Shown: piece by piece, positions 33,415 through 43,231 of the stretch
How the letters are laid out: the number at the start of each line of letters is the position of its first letter
Position numbering within the stretch: the first letter of the stretch is position 1
NCBI RefSeq assembly: GCF_009707665.1
Contig: NZ_WLZW01000001.1
Location: 310,001-374,000 of the forward strand
Reading direction: 5' to 3'
Source: Planomicrobium sp. YIM 101495
GTDB lineage: Bacteria; Bacillota; Bacilli; Bacillales_A; Planococcaceae
DNA: 64,000 bases
The notes under the pieces: generated by a model
What the model saw: the letters and a program-made list of their open reading frames with translations, nothing else
Database searches by the model: none
What the model was told of the DNA's origin: nothing
Program-made: the position numbers and the translations under genes

Positions 33415-34371
33415 GTGGAGTATTCGTTATTGAAAGTACATGGTTCAAAAAACACGTTTTATTTGCTCGAAGCAGAGGATCGCGACTGGAGCGCTCTTGC
33501 AATGCAAGTATGTGCATTGGATGCGGATGCGGACGGCTTGTTGGTCGTTTCTCCTTCAAAGGATCACGACGCGAAAATGCGCGTCTTCAACCGTGACGGC
33601 TCCGAAGCATCGATGTGCGGCAACGGGCTACGCTGTGTGGCACGGTATGTGTGTGAACGTGACGAGGTGAACAGTGCTGTCATTGAAACGATGAAGGCAG
33701 CTTTACATGTTCGGAAAGAACAGGAACTGGGTGAAGGCATCCCGACGTACGCAGTCGAGATTTCACCTGTGCTGTTCAATTTGTCGGCACTACCAATGCG
33801 TTTTGACGATAAAGAGGAGCTGCAGGGTGAACGGTTGCCATTTATGGAAGACGACATCGCATTTACAGCAGTCGCTGTGCCTAATCCGCACTTGATTGGC
33901 ATTGTTTCACCGGAATATCAATCATCCTCCGCACATCAGGAGGAATGGGCATCCTATTTCAACGGGGACAACCCATATTTTCTTGACGGAGTGAATGTCA
34001 GTTACGTGACACCTGTGGAAGACGGGATCTTCGTCCGGACATTCGAGCGCGGCGTCGGCTTCACGAATGCATGTGGAACAGCGATGACCGCTTCCGCACT
34101 TGTTTCGGTATTGACCGGACATGCGGATTTTGGGGAAGTGACTGTCTACAATCCAGGGGGCATGGTGAAGTGTACCGTTCGTGAAGAAGGCGATTCATTC
34201 GCACTTGAGCTGAAAGGGAATGCGACATTCCTGTCAGCACACGTTTTCGAATGGAGTGAAGAAAATGGAAGTGGGAAATTTTTGCGGGAAGAAATGCGTG
34301 GAGAACAAGAAAAATACGACCATTTCAGCGAAGAAGTGATAAAAAGATCGCGCGAATTATTTGTTAAATGA
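33415..34371 (+). CDS. dapF: Diaminopimelate epimerase (DapF-like), long form
   Basis: A 318-residue DapF fold protein. Both catalytic Cys are kept: MCGNGLRC near residue 68 and NACGTAMTA near 222. The usual N-terminal HGLGNDF is replaced by HGSKNTF, and the second motif has AMTA in place of the common GACA. There is a C-terminal extension of about 35 residues. DapF turns LL- into meso-diaminopimelate for lysine and, in some species, peptidoglycan. The changes suggest a diverged branch. The start is GTG after AGAGGGTGAG. A TTCG-loop terminator overlaps the stop. Confidence 0.83.
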   Translation: MEYSLLKVHGSKNTFYLLEAEDRDWSALAMQVCALDADADGLLVVSPSKDHDAKMRVFNRDGSEASMCGNGLRCVARYVCERDEVNSAVIETMKAALHVRKEQELGEGIPTYAVEISPVLFNLSALPMRFDDKEELQGERLPFMEDDIAFTAVAVPNPHLIGIVSPEYQSSSAHQEEWASYFNGDNPYFLDGVNVSYVTPVEDGIFVRTFERGVGFTNACGTAMTASALVSVLTGHADFGEVTVYNPGGMVKCTVREEGDSFALELKGNATFLSAHVFEWSEENGSGKFLREEMRGEQEKYDHFSEEVIKRSRELFVK

Positions 34372-34389
34372 CGGCTTCGGCTGTCTTTT
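34370..34389 (+). terminator. UUCG-loop terminator overlapping the dapF stop
   Basis: GACGGC-TTCG-GCTGTC is followed by TTTT. The stem begins inside the stop codon TGA (34369-34371). The stable UUCG tetraloop compensates for a short stem. Confidence 0.75.
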
Positions 34390-34394
34390 GACCG

Positions 34395-34410
34395 ATGAAA
34401 ACGCTTACCT
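34395..34410 (+). promoter_or_regulatory. Likely cre site (CcpA) upstream of odhA
   Basis: ATGAAAACGCTTACCT matches the catabolite-responsive element consensus WTGNAANCGNWNNCW at all but the last position. A TATAAT at 34428-34433 follows, so the site would overlap or adjoin the -35 region. This fits glucose repression of 2-oxoglutarate dehydrogenase, known in B. subtilis. Confidence 0.6.
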
Positions 34411-34600
34411 TCGAAACGCCTGATTTTTATAATGAAAAACCATTGTTTTTTTTCTTGGAAGTAGTAAGATTGATATGGAAATTCGTTCTCCCCGTTCAGC
34501 CCACTATGCTTTATGTATGCAGCGAAGAGTGCTAAAATAAGGGAGATTAAATAATTATAAAGTGACTGCCTAGAGGCAAACTAGTGGAGGTAATTTTTAA

Positions 34601-37411
34601 ATGGCTAGCAACTATTCAGATGCAACGTCTCCTTGGGGTAAAATTACGGGTCCCAACCTTGGATACGTAATGGAAATGTACGATCTCTACAAAGAATCTC
34701 CTGAACTGCTCGACCCTGAATTCGTCGAATTGTTCGAACAATACGGACCGCCTATGGAAGAGGCTGTACAGCCAGCCGTAAGCGCAGATGTAGAACCGAA
34801 CCAATTTGCAAAAGTTCTTGGTGCGATCCAGCTTGCTGATGCGATTCGTGCACAAGGACACCTAGCATCGGATATTTATCCGTTGAATGATCGTGAGAAA
34901 GATACTTCACGTTTGGAACTATCAGCTCATGGATTGACAGAGCAAGATTTGAAAGCGGTGCCGGTTTCATTGCTGCTTGCAGATGCACCGAAAAACGTTA
35001 CGGATGGTCTGGAAGCGATCAACTATTTGAAGGCCCTTTACACGGACAAGATCGCTTATGAATTCTCCCATGTGGTCAATGTCGAAGAGCGCAACTGGCT
35101 CCAGACGAAGATTGAAGCGGGCGATATGCAGCCATCATTTGATGTGGACAAGAAAAAGGCTTTATTGGACACATTGACGAAAGTCGAAGGATTCGAGAAG
35201 TTCATCCACCGCACATTCGTCGGCCAGAAACGTTTTTCCATCGAAGGTGTCGACACGCTTGTGACATTGATGGACGAACTCGTTCAACTGTCTGAAAAGA
35301 ACGGAACAGAGAAAATTTTGATCGGGATGGCGCATCGCGGTCGTTTAAATGTGCTTACGCATATTTTACGCAAGCCGTACGAGATGATGTTCGCTGGCTT
35401 TGCTCACATCGGTGACGAAGCATTCCTGCCGAAAGATGGCTCTCTGGAAATCACGAAAGGCTGGTTCGGCGATGTGAAGTACCACATGGGTGCTTCGTTG
35501 ACGTCGGCAGCGGGTACGAACATTAAGCTTGCTTATAACCCGTCCCACCTTGAAGTCGTTTCCCCGATCGTCACAGGTCAAACACGTGCGGCTCAGGAGA
35601 CAGTTGATGAAAAAGGACAACCGAAACTTGATACGGAGAAAGCATTCTCGATTCTTGTACATGGTGATGCAGCATTCCCAGGACAAGGAATTGTCACAGA
35701 AACATTGAACTTCAGCCGTGTCGATGGATACCGCACCGGCGGATCGATCCATATCATCGCGAACAACATGATCGGGTTCACGACTGAACAGTACGATTCC
35801 CGTTCAACTCATTATTCTTCCGACCCTGCAAAAGGATTCGAAGTTCCAGTCATTCACGTGAATGCGGATCATCCGGAAGAAGTTGCCGCAGTTGCACAAT
35901 TGGCATTCGAATATCGCTCGAAGTTCGGCAAGGACATTTTGATCGACTTGATCGGATACCGCCGCTATGGTCATAACGAAATGGACGAGCCACTCGTGAC
36001 GAATCCACTGATGTACCACCGTATCCACAAACACCCGACAGTCCGCGAACTTTACGGTAAGCAACTGGCGGAACAGAACGTACTGACAACTGACGAGGTT
36101 TCGGAACTTGATGACAAGGTCCAGAAGATGATGCAGCAGTCATATGATTTCGTCAAAGAGAACCGCTCGGACGACGAAGGCAAAATAATGATTCCGGAAG
36201 GCGTCGTGAACGGCTATCCAGAAGTTCCGACCGGAGTTTCAAAAGACAGCTTGATCCGCCTGAACGAGGAATTGCTGCAATGGCCATCTGAATTCAGCGC
36301 ATTCAAGAAGCTTGCACGCATCTTGAAGCGCCGCGAAGATCCGTTCAACGGCAAAGGCAAAATCGACTGGGCACACGCTGAAACGCTTGCGTTCGGTACG
36401 ATTCTGCAGGACGGCTATCCGGTCCGCATTACGGGACAGGATGCTCAGCGTGGAACGTTTGCACATCGCCACATCGTCTTGCACGATGATCAAGATGGCA
36501 GTGAATTGATCCCGCTTCATCACATCTCGGATGCAAAAGCGTCATTCTCGATCTATAACAGCCCATTGAGCGAAGCATCCGTGCTTGGTTTCGAATACGG
36601 CTACAATGTCGAGAACGAACGAGCGCTTGTCCTGTGGGAAGCACAGTACGGGGATTTTGCGAACATGGCACAAGTAATGTTCGATAACTTCATTTCTTCT
36701 TCACGTTCGAAATGGGGACAGAAATCAGGTCTTGTTATGCTTCTGCCACACGGTTATGAAGGACAAGGACCAGAGCACTCAAGTGCCCGCCTGGAGCGTT
36801 TCCTTCAGAACTCGGCCGAAAACAACTGGACTGTAGCCAACCTTTCAAGCGCGGCTAACTACTTCCACCTACTTCGTCGTCAGGCGAAAATGCTGGAAGA
36901 AGATTCGATCCGTCCGTTGGTGCTTGTGTCACCTAAATCATTGCTTCGCCACCCGCTTGTCGGCGCTGAAGTGGAAGATTTGACTGAAGGCAGCTTCCAG
37001 ACGATCATCGAACAGCCAGGCCTTGGCAAGTCGAAGAAAAAAGTCGAACGCATCTTGTTTGCAAGTGGTAAGATGGCCATCGATTTGGCAGAGCGCGTGA
37101 AAGATGGCGAAGGCTTCGATTCGCTTCACATCGTACGCGTCGAACAGTTGTACCCATTCCCATCTGAGAAGATTGCGGAAGTCGTGGGGCGCTATCCGAA
37201 TGCGAAAGAGCTTGCTTGGGTTCAAGAAGAGCCAATGAACATGGGATCTTGGACGTTTGCAGATCCTTACTTGCGTGAAATTGCTGGTGACAAGCAAGAA
37301 GTCACTTACTACGGTCGCGTGAAGCGCCAAAGCCCTGCAGAGGGAGACGGCGAGTCGCACAAAGTAGAACAGACACGCATCCTTGATGAAGCGTTGAAAC
37401 AAGCTGAATAA
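34601..37411 (+). CDS. odhA: 2-oxoglutarate dehydrogenase E1 component
   Basis: A 936-residue thiamine-diphosphate enzyme (SucA/OdhA). It decarboxylates 2-oxoglutarate and passes the succinyl group to the E2 lipoyl arm. Landmarks: GMAHRGRLNVL near residue 247, HGDAAFPGQGIV (TPP-binding GDG-type motif) and RYGHNEMDEP, then the transketolase-like pyrimidine domain (QDAQRGTFAHRH) and a C-terminal domain with LYPFPSEKI. The start follows GTGGAGGT. odhB follows, and upstream lies a cre site. Common codons dominate, as expected for an abundant enzyme. Confidence 0.97.
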   Translation: MASNYSDATSPWGKITGPNLGYVMEMYDLYKESPELLDPEFVELFEQYGPPMEEAVQPAVSADVEPNQFAKVLGAIQLADAIRAQGHLASDIYPLNDREKDTSRLELSAHGLTEQDLKAVPVSLLLADAPKNVTDGLEAINYLKALYTDKIAYEFSHVVNVEERNWLQTKIEAGDMQPSFDVDKKKALLDTLTKVEGFEKFIHRTFVGQKRFSIEGVDTLVTLMDELVQLSEKNGTEKILIGMAHRGRLNVLTHILRKPYEMMFAGFAHIGDEAFLPKDGSLEITKGWFGDVKYHMGASLTSAAGTNIKLAYNPSHLEVVSPIVTGQTRAAQETVDEKGQPKLDTEKAFSILVHGDAAFPGQGIVTETLNFSRVDGYRTGGSIHIIANNMIGFTTEQYDSRSTHYSSDPAKGFEVPVIHVNADHPEEVAAVAQLAFEYRSKFGKDILIDLIGYRRYGHNEMDEPLVTNPLMYHRIHKHPTVRELYGKQLAEQNVLTTDEVSELDDKVQKMMQQSYDFVKENRSDDEGKIMIPEGVVNGYPEVPTGVSKDSLIRLNEELLQWPSEFSAFKKLARILKRREDPFNGKGKIDWAHAETLAFGTILQDGYPVRITGQDAQRGTFAHRHIVLHDDQDGSELIPLHHISDAKASFSIYNSPLSEASVLGFEYGYNVENERALVLWEAQYGDFANMAQVMFDNFISSSRSKWGQKSGLVMLLPHGYEGQGPEHSSARLERFLQNSAENNWTVANLSSAANYFHLLRRQAKMLEEDSIRPLVLVSPKSLLRHPLVGAEVEDLTEGSFQTIIEQPGLGKSKKKVERILFASGKMAIDLAERVKDGEGFDSLHIVRVEQLYPFPSEKIAEVVGRYPNAKELAWVQEEPMNMGSWTFADPYLREIAGDKQEVTYYGRVKRQSPAEGDGESHKVEQTRILDEALKQAE

Positions 37412-37505
37412 ATGAATGAGGAAAGAGCGTGCTGCTGCGGCAGCCGCTGCTTCTTTATGACATAAAGCAAATTGTAAATGTGTGAAATCCTAAGGAGGAA
37501 TTTTT

Positions 37506-38759
37506 GTGGCAGAAATCAAAGTACCAGAACTAGCAGAATCGATTACAGAAGGAACGATTGCCCAGTGGCTGAAACAGCCAGGCGACACAGTTGAAAAAGG
37601 CGAATTCATCGTTGAGCTGGAAACGGACAAAGTAAACGTTGAAGTCATTTCTGAAGAAGCGGGTGTCGTGCAAGAATTGATGGCAGCTGAAGGCGATACT
37701 GTCGAAGTCGGCCAAGTGATCGCAATCGTAGGAGCTGCTTCCGGAGCAGCTGCAACACCGGCACCAGCTGCAGAAGAGTCAGCGAAACCAGCTGCACCTG
37801 AAGCACCGGCAGCACCAGCAGAGCAAGCAGCACCAGAAGCAGAAGAAACTTCCTCTGACCGCACAATTGCTAGCCCGGCAGCACGCAAATTGGCTCGCGA
37901 AAAAGGCATCGATCTGGCTGCAATTTCACCTGTTGATCCAATGGGCCGCGTACGTGTGCAAGACGTTGAAGCACATGCATCGAAACCGGCTGCAAGCGCT
38001 CCGGCTGCGAAACCGGCAGCACCAAAAGCAGCGACACCTTCTTCTGACGAAGAGAGCGGTCGCGTAGTTCGAGAGAAAATGTCACGTCGTCGCCAAACAA
38101 TCGCTAAACGTCTTTTGGAAGTTCGCCAAAACACGGCGATGCTGACAACATTCAACGAAATCGATATGACGAACGTCATGGCACTTCGCAGCCGCAAGAA
38201 AGACAAATTCCAACAGGATCACGACGGAACACGTCTTGGCTTCATGTCATTCTTCACAAAAGCTGTAACTGCAGCGCTTAAGAAATATCCTTATGTAAAC
38301 GCTGAATTGGACGGCACTGACCTTCTTTTGAAACAGTTCTATGATGTAGGAATCGCAGTTTCAACTGAAGAAGGACTCGTAGTTCCGATCGTTCGCGATA
38401 CAGACAAGAAAAACTTCGCTGAAATCGAAGCAAGCATTGCTGATCTTGCGAAAAAAGCGCGCGATAAGAAGCTTTCAATCGCTGACATGTCTGGCGGTTC
38501 TTTCACAATCACAAACGGCGGCGTATTCGGTTCATTGATGTCTACACCAATCTTGAACGGTACACAAGTCGGGATCCTTGGCATGCATACGATCCAAAAA
38601 CGTCCGGTAGCAATCGGCGATTCAATCGAAATCCGCCCAATGATGTACGTAGCACTTTCATACGACCACCGCGTCATCGACGGAAGCGATTCAGTCGGCT
38701 TCCTGAAAATGATCAAAGAATTGATCGAAAACCCGGAAGATCTATTGCTTGAGTCTTAA
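37506..38759 (+). CDS. odhB: 2-oxoglutarate dehydrogenase E2 (succinyltransferase)
   Basis: A 417-residue E2 chain. Order: lipoyl domain (about 1-77, lipoyl Lys in [11 protein letters not shown] near 43), an Ala/Pro-rich linker, the E3/E1-binding domain ([15 protein letters not shown] near 122), a second Ala/Pro linker, and the catalytic acyltransferase domain ending in [16 protein letters not shown]. It passes succinyl groups to CoA. The start is GTG after TAAGGAGGAA. A short GC-rich inverted repeat lies between odhA and odhB. Confidence 0.97.
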   Translation: MAEIKVPELAESITEGTIAQWLKQPGDTVEKGEFIVELETDKVNVEVISEEAGVVQELMAAEGDTVEVGQVIAIVGAASGAAATPAPAAEESAKPAAPEAPAAPAEQAAPEAEETSSDRTIASPAARKLAREKGIDLAAISPVDPMGRVRVQDVEAHASKPAASAPAAKPAAPKAATPSSDEESGRVVREKMSRRRQTIAKRLLEVRQNTAMLTTFNEIDMTNVMALRSRKKDKFQQDHDGTRLGFMSFFTKAVTAALKKYPYVNAELDGTDLLLKQFYDVGIAVSTEEGLVVPIVRDTDKKNFAEIEASIADLAKKARDKKLSIADMSGGSFTITNGGVFGSLMSTPILNGTQVGILGMHTIQKRPVAIGDSIEIRPMMYVALSYDHRVIDGSDSVGFLKMIKELIENPEDLLLES

Positions 38760-38778
38760 TCAAAAGTGAAACCAATTG

Positions 38779-38811
38779 CCGGTCCGCTAGTTGTTGCGGT
38801 CCGGTTTTTTT
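38779..38811 (+). terminator. Terminator after odhB
   Basis: CCGG-T-CCGC pairs with GCGG-T-CCGG (one T-T mismatch) around TAGTTGTT and is followed by seven T residues. Confidence 0.85.
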
Positions 38812-39003
38812 ATTTTCTGTGTGATGATTTCCAGTTAATCGGCATTACTGTCCGATTTGGATGGAATACTGTCCGCAGCAAAAACTCCTATCAAACCAGC
38901 TTTGAATTCCAGTGGTAATTGCTTTAAACTGAGGAAGACGGTCCGCGCATATTAGCCGGGCTACACAACATATATACGTACAATCCAAAGGAGGTCAACC
39001 CAA

Positions 39004-39201
39004 ATGATCCATACAGAATGGCAAACAAAAGAAACGACACGTGAAGTGACATGCAACCATACCGATGCGGCAAAATTCCTTGTGTCGAACGTCTTGACGC
39101 CTGGGAAATCATATCCGGTCATTAACGAAACTGAGGAATTCATTTTCGTTGTTGACAACACAGGTAAAGTTGGCGGCTTTTACAAAACATATTTCGAGTA
39201 A
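39004..39201 (+). CDS. DUF6501-type small protein, 65 aa
   Basis: A 65-residue protein with the conserved pattern CNHTDAAKFLVSNVLTPGKS and FIFVVDNTGKVGGFYKTYFE. Short relatives are common in Bacillales (DUF6501 type). Function unknown. A strong AAAGGAGGTCA site precedes the ATG, and it has its own terminator. Confidence 0.85.
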   Translation: MIHTEWQTKETTREVTCNHTDAAKFLVSNVLTPGKSYPVINETEEFIFVVDNTGKVGGFYKTYFE

Positions 39202-39222
39202 GTATTCAATAGGAACAAATCT

Positions 39223-39255
39223 AAAAGGCCGATGACCATAATCGGCCTTTTCTTT
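39223..39255 (+). terminator. Terminator after the 65-aa ORF
   Basis: AAAAGGCCGAT pairs with ATCGGCCTTTT around GACCATA and is followed by CTTT. Confidence 0.85.
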
Positions 39256-39271
39256 GAAGGAAGGTTTTGTA

Positions 39272-40129
39272 GTGGAGATCGTGAAGCAGGAAATGAAAAA
39301 GAGAGAAGCACGCGAACACGGTGAATTCGAGCAATTGATCGGAACAGGTGGCTATGTCGCACCAAAAAAGCATGCGTGGGAAGATTTATTGACGGCATTC
39401 GTATTGCGTAAGCCTGTTCTTTTGAAAGGCCCGACTGGTGCAGGGAAGACGAAGCTCGCAGAAAGCGTCTCAGCACTGTTTAACCAGCCGATGCAAAGCG
39501 TCAACTGCTCCGTCGACTTGGATGCGGAAGCACTCCTTGGCTTTAAGACGCTCGTCCAGCGAGACGGGAAGTCGGAGATCGAGTTCATCGACGGTCCGGT
39601 TATTACGGCGATGAAGCAAGGGCACATTCTCTACATCGACGAAATCAATATGGCGCGTCCTGAAACGCTGCCGATCCTGCATTCGGTGCTCGATTACCGG
39701 CGCATGATGACGAATCCATTCACGGGTGAATTCATCCGTGCACATGAAGATTTCGGCGTTATCGCAGCGATCAACGAAGGCTATATCGGAACAGCACCGA
39801 TGAACGAAGCATTAAAAAACCGGTTCGTTGCGTTTCCGATCGGTTATTTGTCCGGTGAAGAATTGAAAGCGCTATGGAACCGGGAATTTCCGGATGCAGC
39901 ACCCGAAATGGTCCGGTGGATGCTGTCGCTTGCAGCTGAATTGCAGACACAAGTATGGAACGGCCTCCTGTCAGAAGAAGCGGCTTCGATCCGCAGCTTG
40001 CTCGATGCCACAGCACTTGCACAATACATGGATCCGATGCGCGCGATTCGTTATGCCATCGCGGAGAAGCTAGAGGATGAAAGCGAACGTCAATTATTGC
40101 TCGATTTAGCACAAACGTTAGGCAAGTAG
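39272..40129 (+). CDS. yojN: MoxR-type AAA+ ATPase (YojN)
   Basis: A 285-residue AAA+ ATPase of the MoxR/CbbQ group. Walker A is GPTGAGKTKLA near 53, Walker B is ILYIDEINMARPETL near 119, and an Asn/Arg-rich sensor region follows. MoxR ATPases usually work with a VWA-domain partner to mature or load metal cofactors or remodel complexes. The VWA gene follows 13 bases later, after odhAB, as yojN/yojO do in B. subtilis. The start is GTG at 39272 after GAAGGAAGG; the earlier TTG lies before that site. Confidence 0.88.
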   Translation: MEIVKQEMKKREAREHGEFEQLIGTGGYVAPKKHAWEDLLTAFVLRKPVLLKGPTGAGKTKLAESVSALFNQPMQSVNCSVDLDAEALLGFKTLVQRDGKSEIEFIDGPVITAMKQGHILYIDEINMARPETLPILHSVLDYRRMMTNPFTGEFIRAHEDFGVIAAINEGYIGTAPMNEALKNRFVAFPIGYLSGEELKALWNREFPDAAPEMVRWMLSLAAELQTQVWNGLLSEEAASIRSLLDATALAQYMDPMRAIRYAIAEKLEDESERQLLLDLAQTLGK

Positions 40130-40142
40130 GTGAGGTGGACGA

Positions 40143-41993
40143 ATGGCTTCTGTCAACCGATTTATCCAATTCAATAACGAGACGGTCAATACGCGAACTC
40201 TATTAAGGCTTGAACGGCTGGCCCGTGCGTTAGCCGGAGCGCCTTATTTGAAAATGACGACACGGAAATTGATTGAATTCCGTCCGTCAGAATCGGCCAT
40301 TTCGCTATCAGTATTCTGGCGACACCGTCAAGAAAATATCGAGATGAACGGGTACTTGTCCGATGTTTATTTGTTGAGCGCTGGGTATTGGCGTCATTTC
40401 GATTTTGCTGCGTACTTGCGATGGGCGACTGAACGTACCCGACTGCCTTCGTTACGTATGCAATTGCTGCTTTGTGCAGAGGAGTTCCGTTTGTCTGAAC
40501 GGATCATGAAAGAACGACCAGGGACGCAGGAAGCATTTCGTGTACGAGAAAACGTCTACCGCGACTTTCATGAAACGCAATATGAACAAAACCGCCAAAA
40601 AGGCTTTCATGCCGATGCGTTTTTGAACGCCGCTTATTTGACGCTGCACGGCACACAAAAAACATTGGAAGACCCGCAGCTCGTCTTGCACCTATGGACA
40701 GAATTGTTCGATGCACGGACGACTGCAGATAGTATGCGCGTCATCGATCGGATTGTCGTACGACTCGAGCACCTTTTAGAAAAAGACATGGTGCACGACT
40801 TGTATACGTTCGGTGAGAATCCTGACAAGGCGCCACCAGTCCATGAGCACGAAGGGGCTAGGGAATCCGAAGTGGGCAGCGATGAGAAAATCGAGACGAT
40901 CGAGGAGTGGTTCCAGTCGTGGCACCGTGAGACAGAAGAAACGGATGCGTCAGCGATGGAGTATGAATTGAACGAAGGCAAGTCGATGATCGCTGAAGGG
41001 GGAAGGGAAGAAGCGGGAGCACTCGAAGAAGAGCTGCAGACCGCAAAAGGGCGTTCCGACGGAGATCATCTTGCTGACAATGAAACAGAAGACCGACGAA
41101 CGAACAATGCACCGAAACCCGCGAAAGGCAAATATGGACGCGCTAATGAAGGAGTTGAATTCACAGAGAAGCGGCTTATCGCAGCGTCACACGACCTCAG
41201 GAAAATAGAGCAGTGGCGGATAGAGCAGGCACCGTACGTCAAAGCGCTCCTGAAAGAGCTCAGAAAACGCATCGAACAAAGACGGGAACAGCCACGCGCA
41301 CTCAGTGCCGGAAGGTTATCCAAAAATCTGCTTCCACTGATCGTTGATGAACGACCGAAACCGTTTTACCGGAAAATGTCTCCATCGAAAAACTTGGATG
41401 CAGTGTTCAGCTTGCTCGTCGATGGTTCCGCATCGATGGTCGATAAATTAGAAGAGACGAAACAGGCAGTCTTGCTGTTTCATGATGTCCTGCGCGGACT
41501 CGGCATCCCGCATGAAATCGTTTTGTTCTACGAAGATGCATACGAAGCGGAAGAAGCACGACAGCCGAACTACTTCGAATGGGTTCACAAGTTCGAGGAT
41601 AGCCAGCGCGATGCAGCGAGCTCCATCGATTCGATCGAAGCGCACGAAGACAACCGTGATGGCTTCGCGATTCGCTGGATGACGGAACGAATGCTGAGAC
41701 GCAGTGAAAAGCACCGTTTCCTTCTTATGTTTTCAGACGGGGAGCCGTCCGCCTATAATTATGCAGATAATGGGATCCTCGATACAGCAGAGGCAGTCGA
41801 TGAAGCCGAGAAAGCGGGCGTCACATTGCTCCATCTCTTCTTATCTGATTCCGTACCAGGTGAAGACCAGCAGCGGTTATTCCGCATGATGTATGGCAAT
41901 CGCTCCGTGACCGCGGATTCGTTCGACCGGTTCACTGAGCAGACGCTTCATCTGCTTAGAAGAACGTTGCACATCATTGTCCAGTCTGGCTGA
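40143..41993 (+). CDS. yojO: VWA-domain partner of the MoxR ATPase (YojO)
   Basis: A 616-residue protein. The N-terminal ~230 residues are helical and of unknown fold; a highly charged linker (about 240-350) follows; the C-terminal ~200 residues are a von Willebrand A domain with the MIDAS motif DGSASM near 426 and FSDGEPSAYN near 534. The MIDAS binds a metal ion and a partner. It resembles NorD/CobT-like partners of MoxR ATPases. What the pair acts on is unknown; proximity to odhAB hints at a link to lipoyl or TCA enzymes but does not prove one. Confidence 0.86.
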   Translation: MASVNRFIQFNNETVNTRTLLRLERLARALAGAPYLKMTTRKLIEFRPSESAISLSVFWRHRQENIEMNGYLSDVYLLSAGYWRHFDFAAYLRWATERTRLPSLRMQLLLCAEEFRLSERIMKERPGTQEAFRVRENVYRDFHETQYEQNRQKGFHADAFLNAAYLTLHGTQKTLEDPQLVLHLWTELFDARTTADSMRVIDRIVVRLEHLLEKDMVHDLYTFGENPDKAPPVHEHEGARESEVGSDEKIETIEEWFQSWHRETEETDASAMEYELNEGKSMIAEGGREEAGALEEELQTAKGRSDGDHLADNETEDRRTNNAPKPAKGKYGRANEGVEFTEKRLIAASHDLRKIEQWRIEQAPYVKALLKELRKRIEQRREQPRALSAGRLSKNLLPLIVDERPKPFYRKMSPSKNLDAVFSLLVDGSASMVDKLEETKQAVLLFHDVLRGLGIPHEIVLFYEDAYEAEEARQPNYFEWVHKFEDSQRDAASSIDSIEAHEDNRDGFAIRWMTERMLRRSEKHRFLLMFSDGEPSAYNYADNGILDTAEAVDEAEKAGVTLLHLFLSDSVPGEDQQRLFRMMYGNRSVTADSFDRFTEQTLHLLRRTLHIIVQSG

Positions 41994-42000
41994 ACGAAGA

Positions 42001-42054
42001 AAACCGTCCGAACTGATCGGGGGATTTCCCTGATCAGTTCGGACGGTTTATTTA
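42001..42054. terminator. Strong bidirectional terminator between yojO and yaaN
   Basis: A stem of 18 pairs (AAACCGTCCGAACTGATC with GATCAGTTCGGACGGTTT) around a GGGGATTTCCC-type loop. T-rich on the plus side; on the minus side AAACCG is preceded by a T-rich region. Confidence 0.9.
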
Positions 42055-42055
42055 A

Positions 42056-43231
42056 TTATGCATTGCCGCCTTCGCGGTCGTCACGCAATGTGAGCAAACG
42101 TTGTTTCAATTCTTCTTCCATACGACCGATTTCCAGCTCGGCGGACTTGCGGTTGCGTCGTCCTTCAGCCTGGATTTTCAATGTTTCTTCGATCGTTTCC
42201 AGCAAGTTTTCCTGTGTCTGCTTCAACGTTTCGATTTCTACGAGGCCGCGTTCGTTTTCACGCGCCGTTTCGATCGAGTTCATTTTCAGCATTTCGGAGT
42301 TTTTCAGCAATAGATCGTTCGTCGTTGCGGTCACTTGCTTTTGCGCTTGAACTGCCTGTGTTTGGCGATTGAGCGTCAAGGCGATCGCAATTTGGTTTTT
42401 CCAAAGGGGAATGGACGTCATGATCGATGCTTGAATCTTTTCTGCAAGCGTCTGGTTCGTCTGTTGGATCATCCGGATTTGTGGTGCACTCTGGATTGTG
42501 ATCTGACGAGACAGCTGCAAGTCGTACAAGCGTTTTTCGAGACGGTCCAAAAACTGAACCATGTCGTTCACTTCCTGGTAAGCCATCTGATCCTGAGAGG
42601 ATTCCGCTTTTTTGCGAAGCTCAGGGATCGTTTCGTTTAGAATCTCATCGCGCTTCAGTTCAGCAGCGGCGATGTAGACGTTGAGTGCTTGGAAATATGT
42701 CTTGTTCTGGTCGTATAGTTGTTCAAGCATTTGAACATCGTCAAGAAGGCCACGCTTCGAATGCTCGAGCTGGATGCTGATACGATCCACTTGTGTACTG
42801 ATCTTCTGATACTTCGTCATCATTTCCTGGACGGAAGCTTTCGCTTTATTAAATAGTCTGCGAATGCCTGGCTTCTTGTCATTCGACAATTCCTCCGGGC
42901 TCAATTCACGCAGCTTCTTCATCAAGTCATTCAAGACGTCTCCAACTGGTCCGATATCCTTTGATTGAACATGGTCGAGCATTTTGTGGGAGAACTGGCT
43001 CAATTGGTTTTGTGCGTTAGCACCGTAAGTTAAGATTGCTTCATAGTTGCCGGCAGGGATTTGCTTTGCCAAGTCTTTCGCTTTTTGCTGCTCCTCATCA
43101 CTCAGCCGGTCGAGCAAAGCGGTCGGCTTCGCTTCTTGTTGTGCGTTGACCGGTGCTTTTTCGAGTTCAAGGCCGAAAGGGGAATCGAGCAAACTATCCA
43201 AGTCACTTGTAGTCGATTTGTTTTCGTTCAT
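42056..43231 (-). CDS. yaaN: TelA/YaaN family (toxic anion resistance) protein
   Basis: A 391-residue, almost wholly helical protein (long coiled-coil stretches from about 130 to 380). It matches the TelA family, first tied to tellurite resistance, and YaaN of B. subtilis. Its biochemical role is unknown. The ATG at 43231 has AAAGGAGACG upstream; the frame is open 12 codons further but lacks a site. It overlaps the end of xpaC by 29 bases, so the two are co-translated. Confidence 0.9.
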   Translation of the reverse strand: MNENKSTTSDLDSLLDSPFGLELEKAPVNAQQEAKPTALLDRLSDEEQQKAKDLAKQIPAGNYEAILTYGANAQNQLSQFSHKMLDHVQSKDIGPVGDVLNDLMKKLRELSPEELSNDKKPGIRRLFNKAKASVQEMMTKYQKISTQVDRISIQLEHSKRGLLDDVQMLEQLYDQNKTYFQALNVYIAAAELKRDEILNETIPELRKKAESSQDQMAYQEVNDMVQFLDRLEKRLYDLQLSRQITIQSAPQIRMIQQTNQTLAEKIQASIMTSIPLWKNQIAIALTLNRQTQAVQAQKQVTATTNDLLLKNSEMLKMNSIETARENERGLVEIETLKQTQENLLETIEETLKIQAEGRRNRKSAELEIGRMEEELKQRLLTLRDDREGGNA

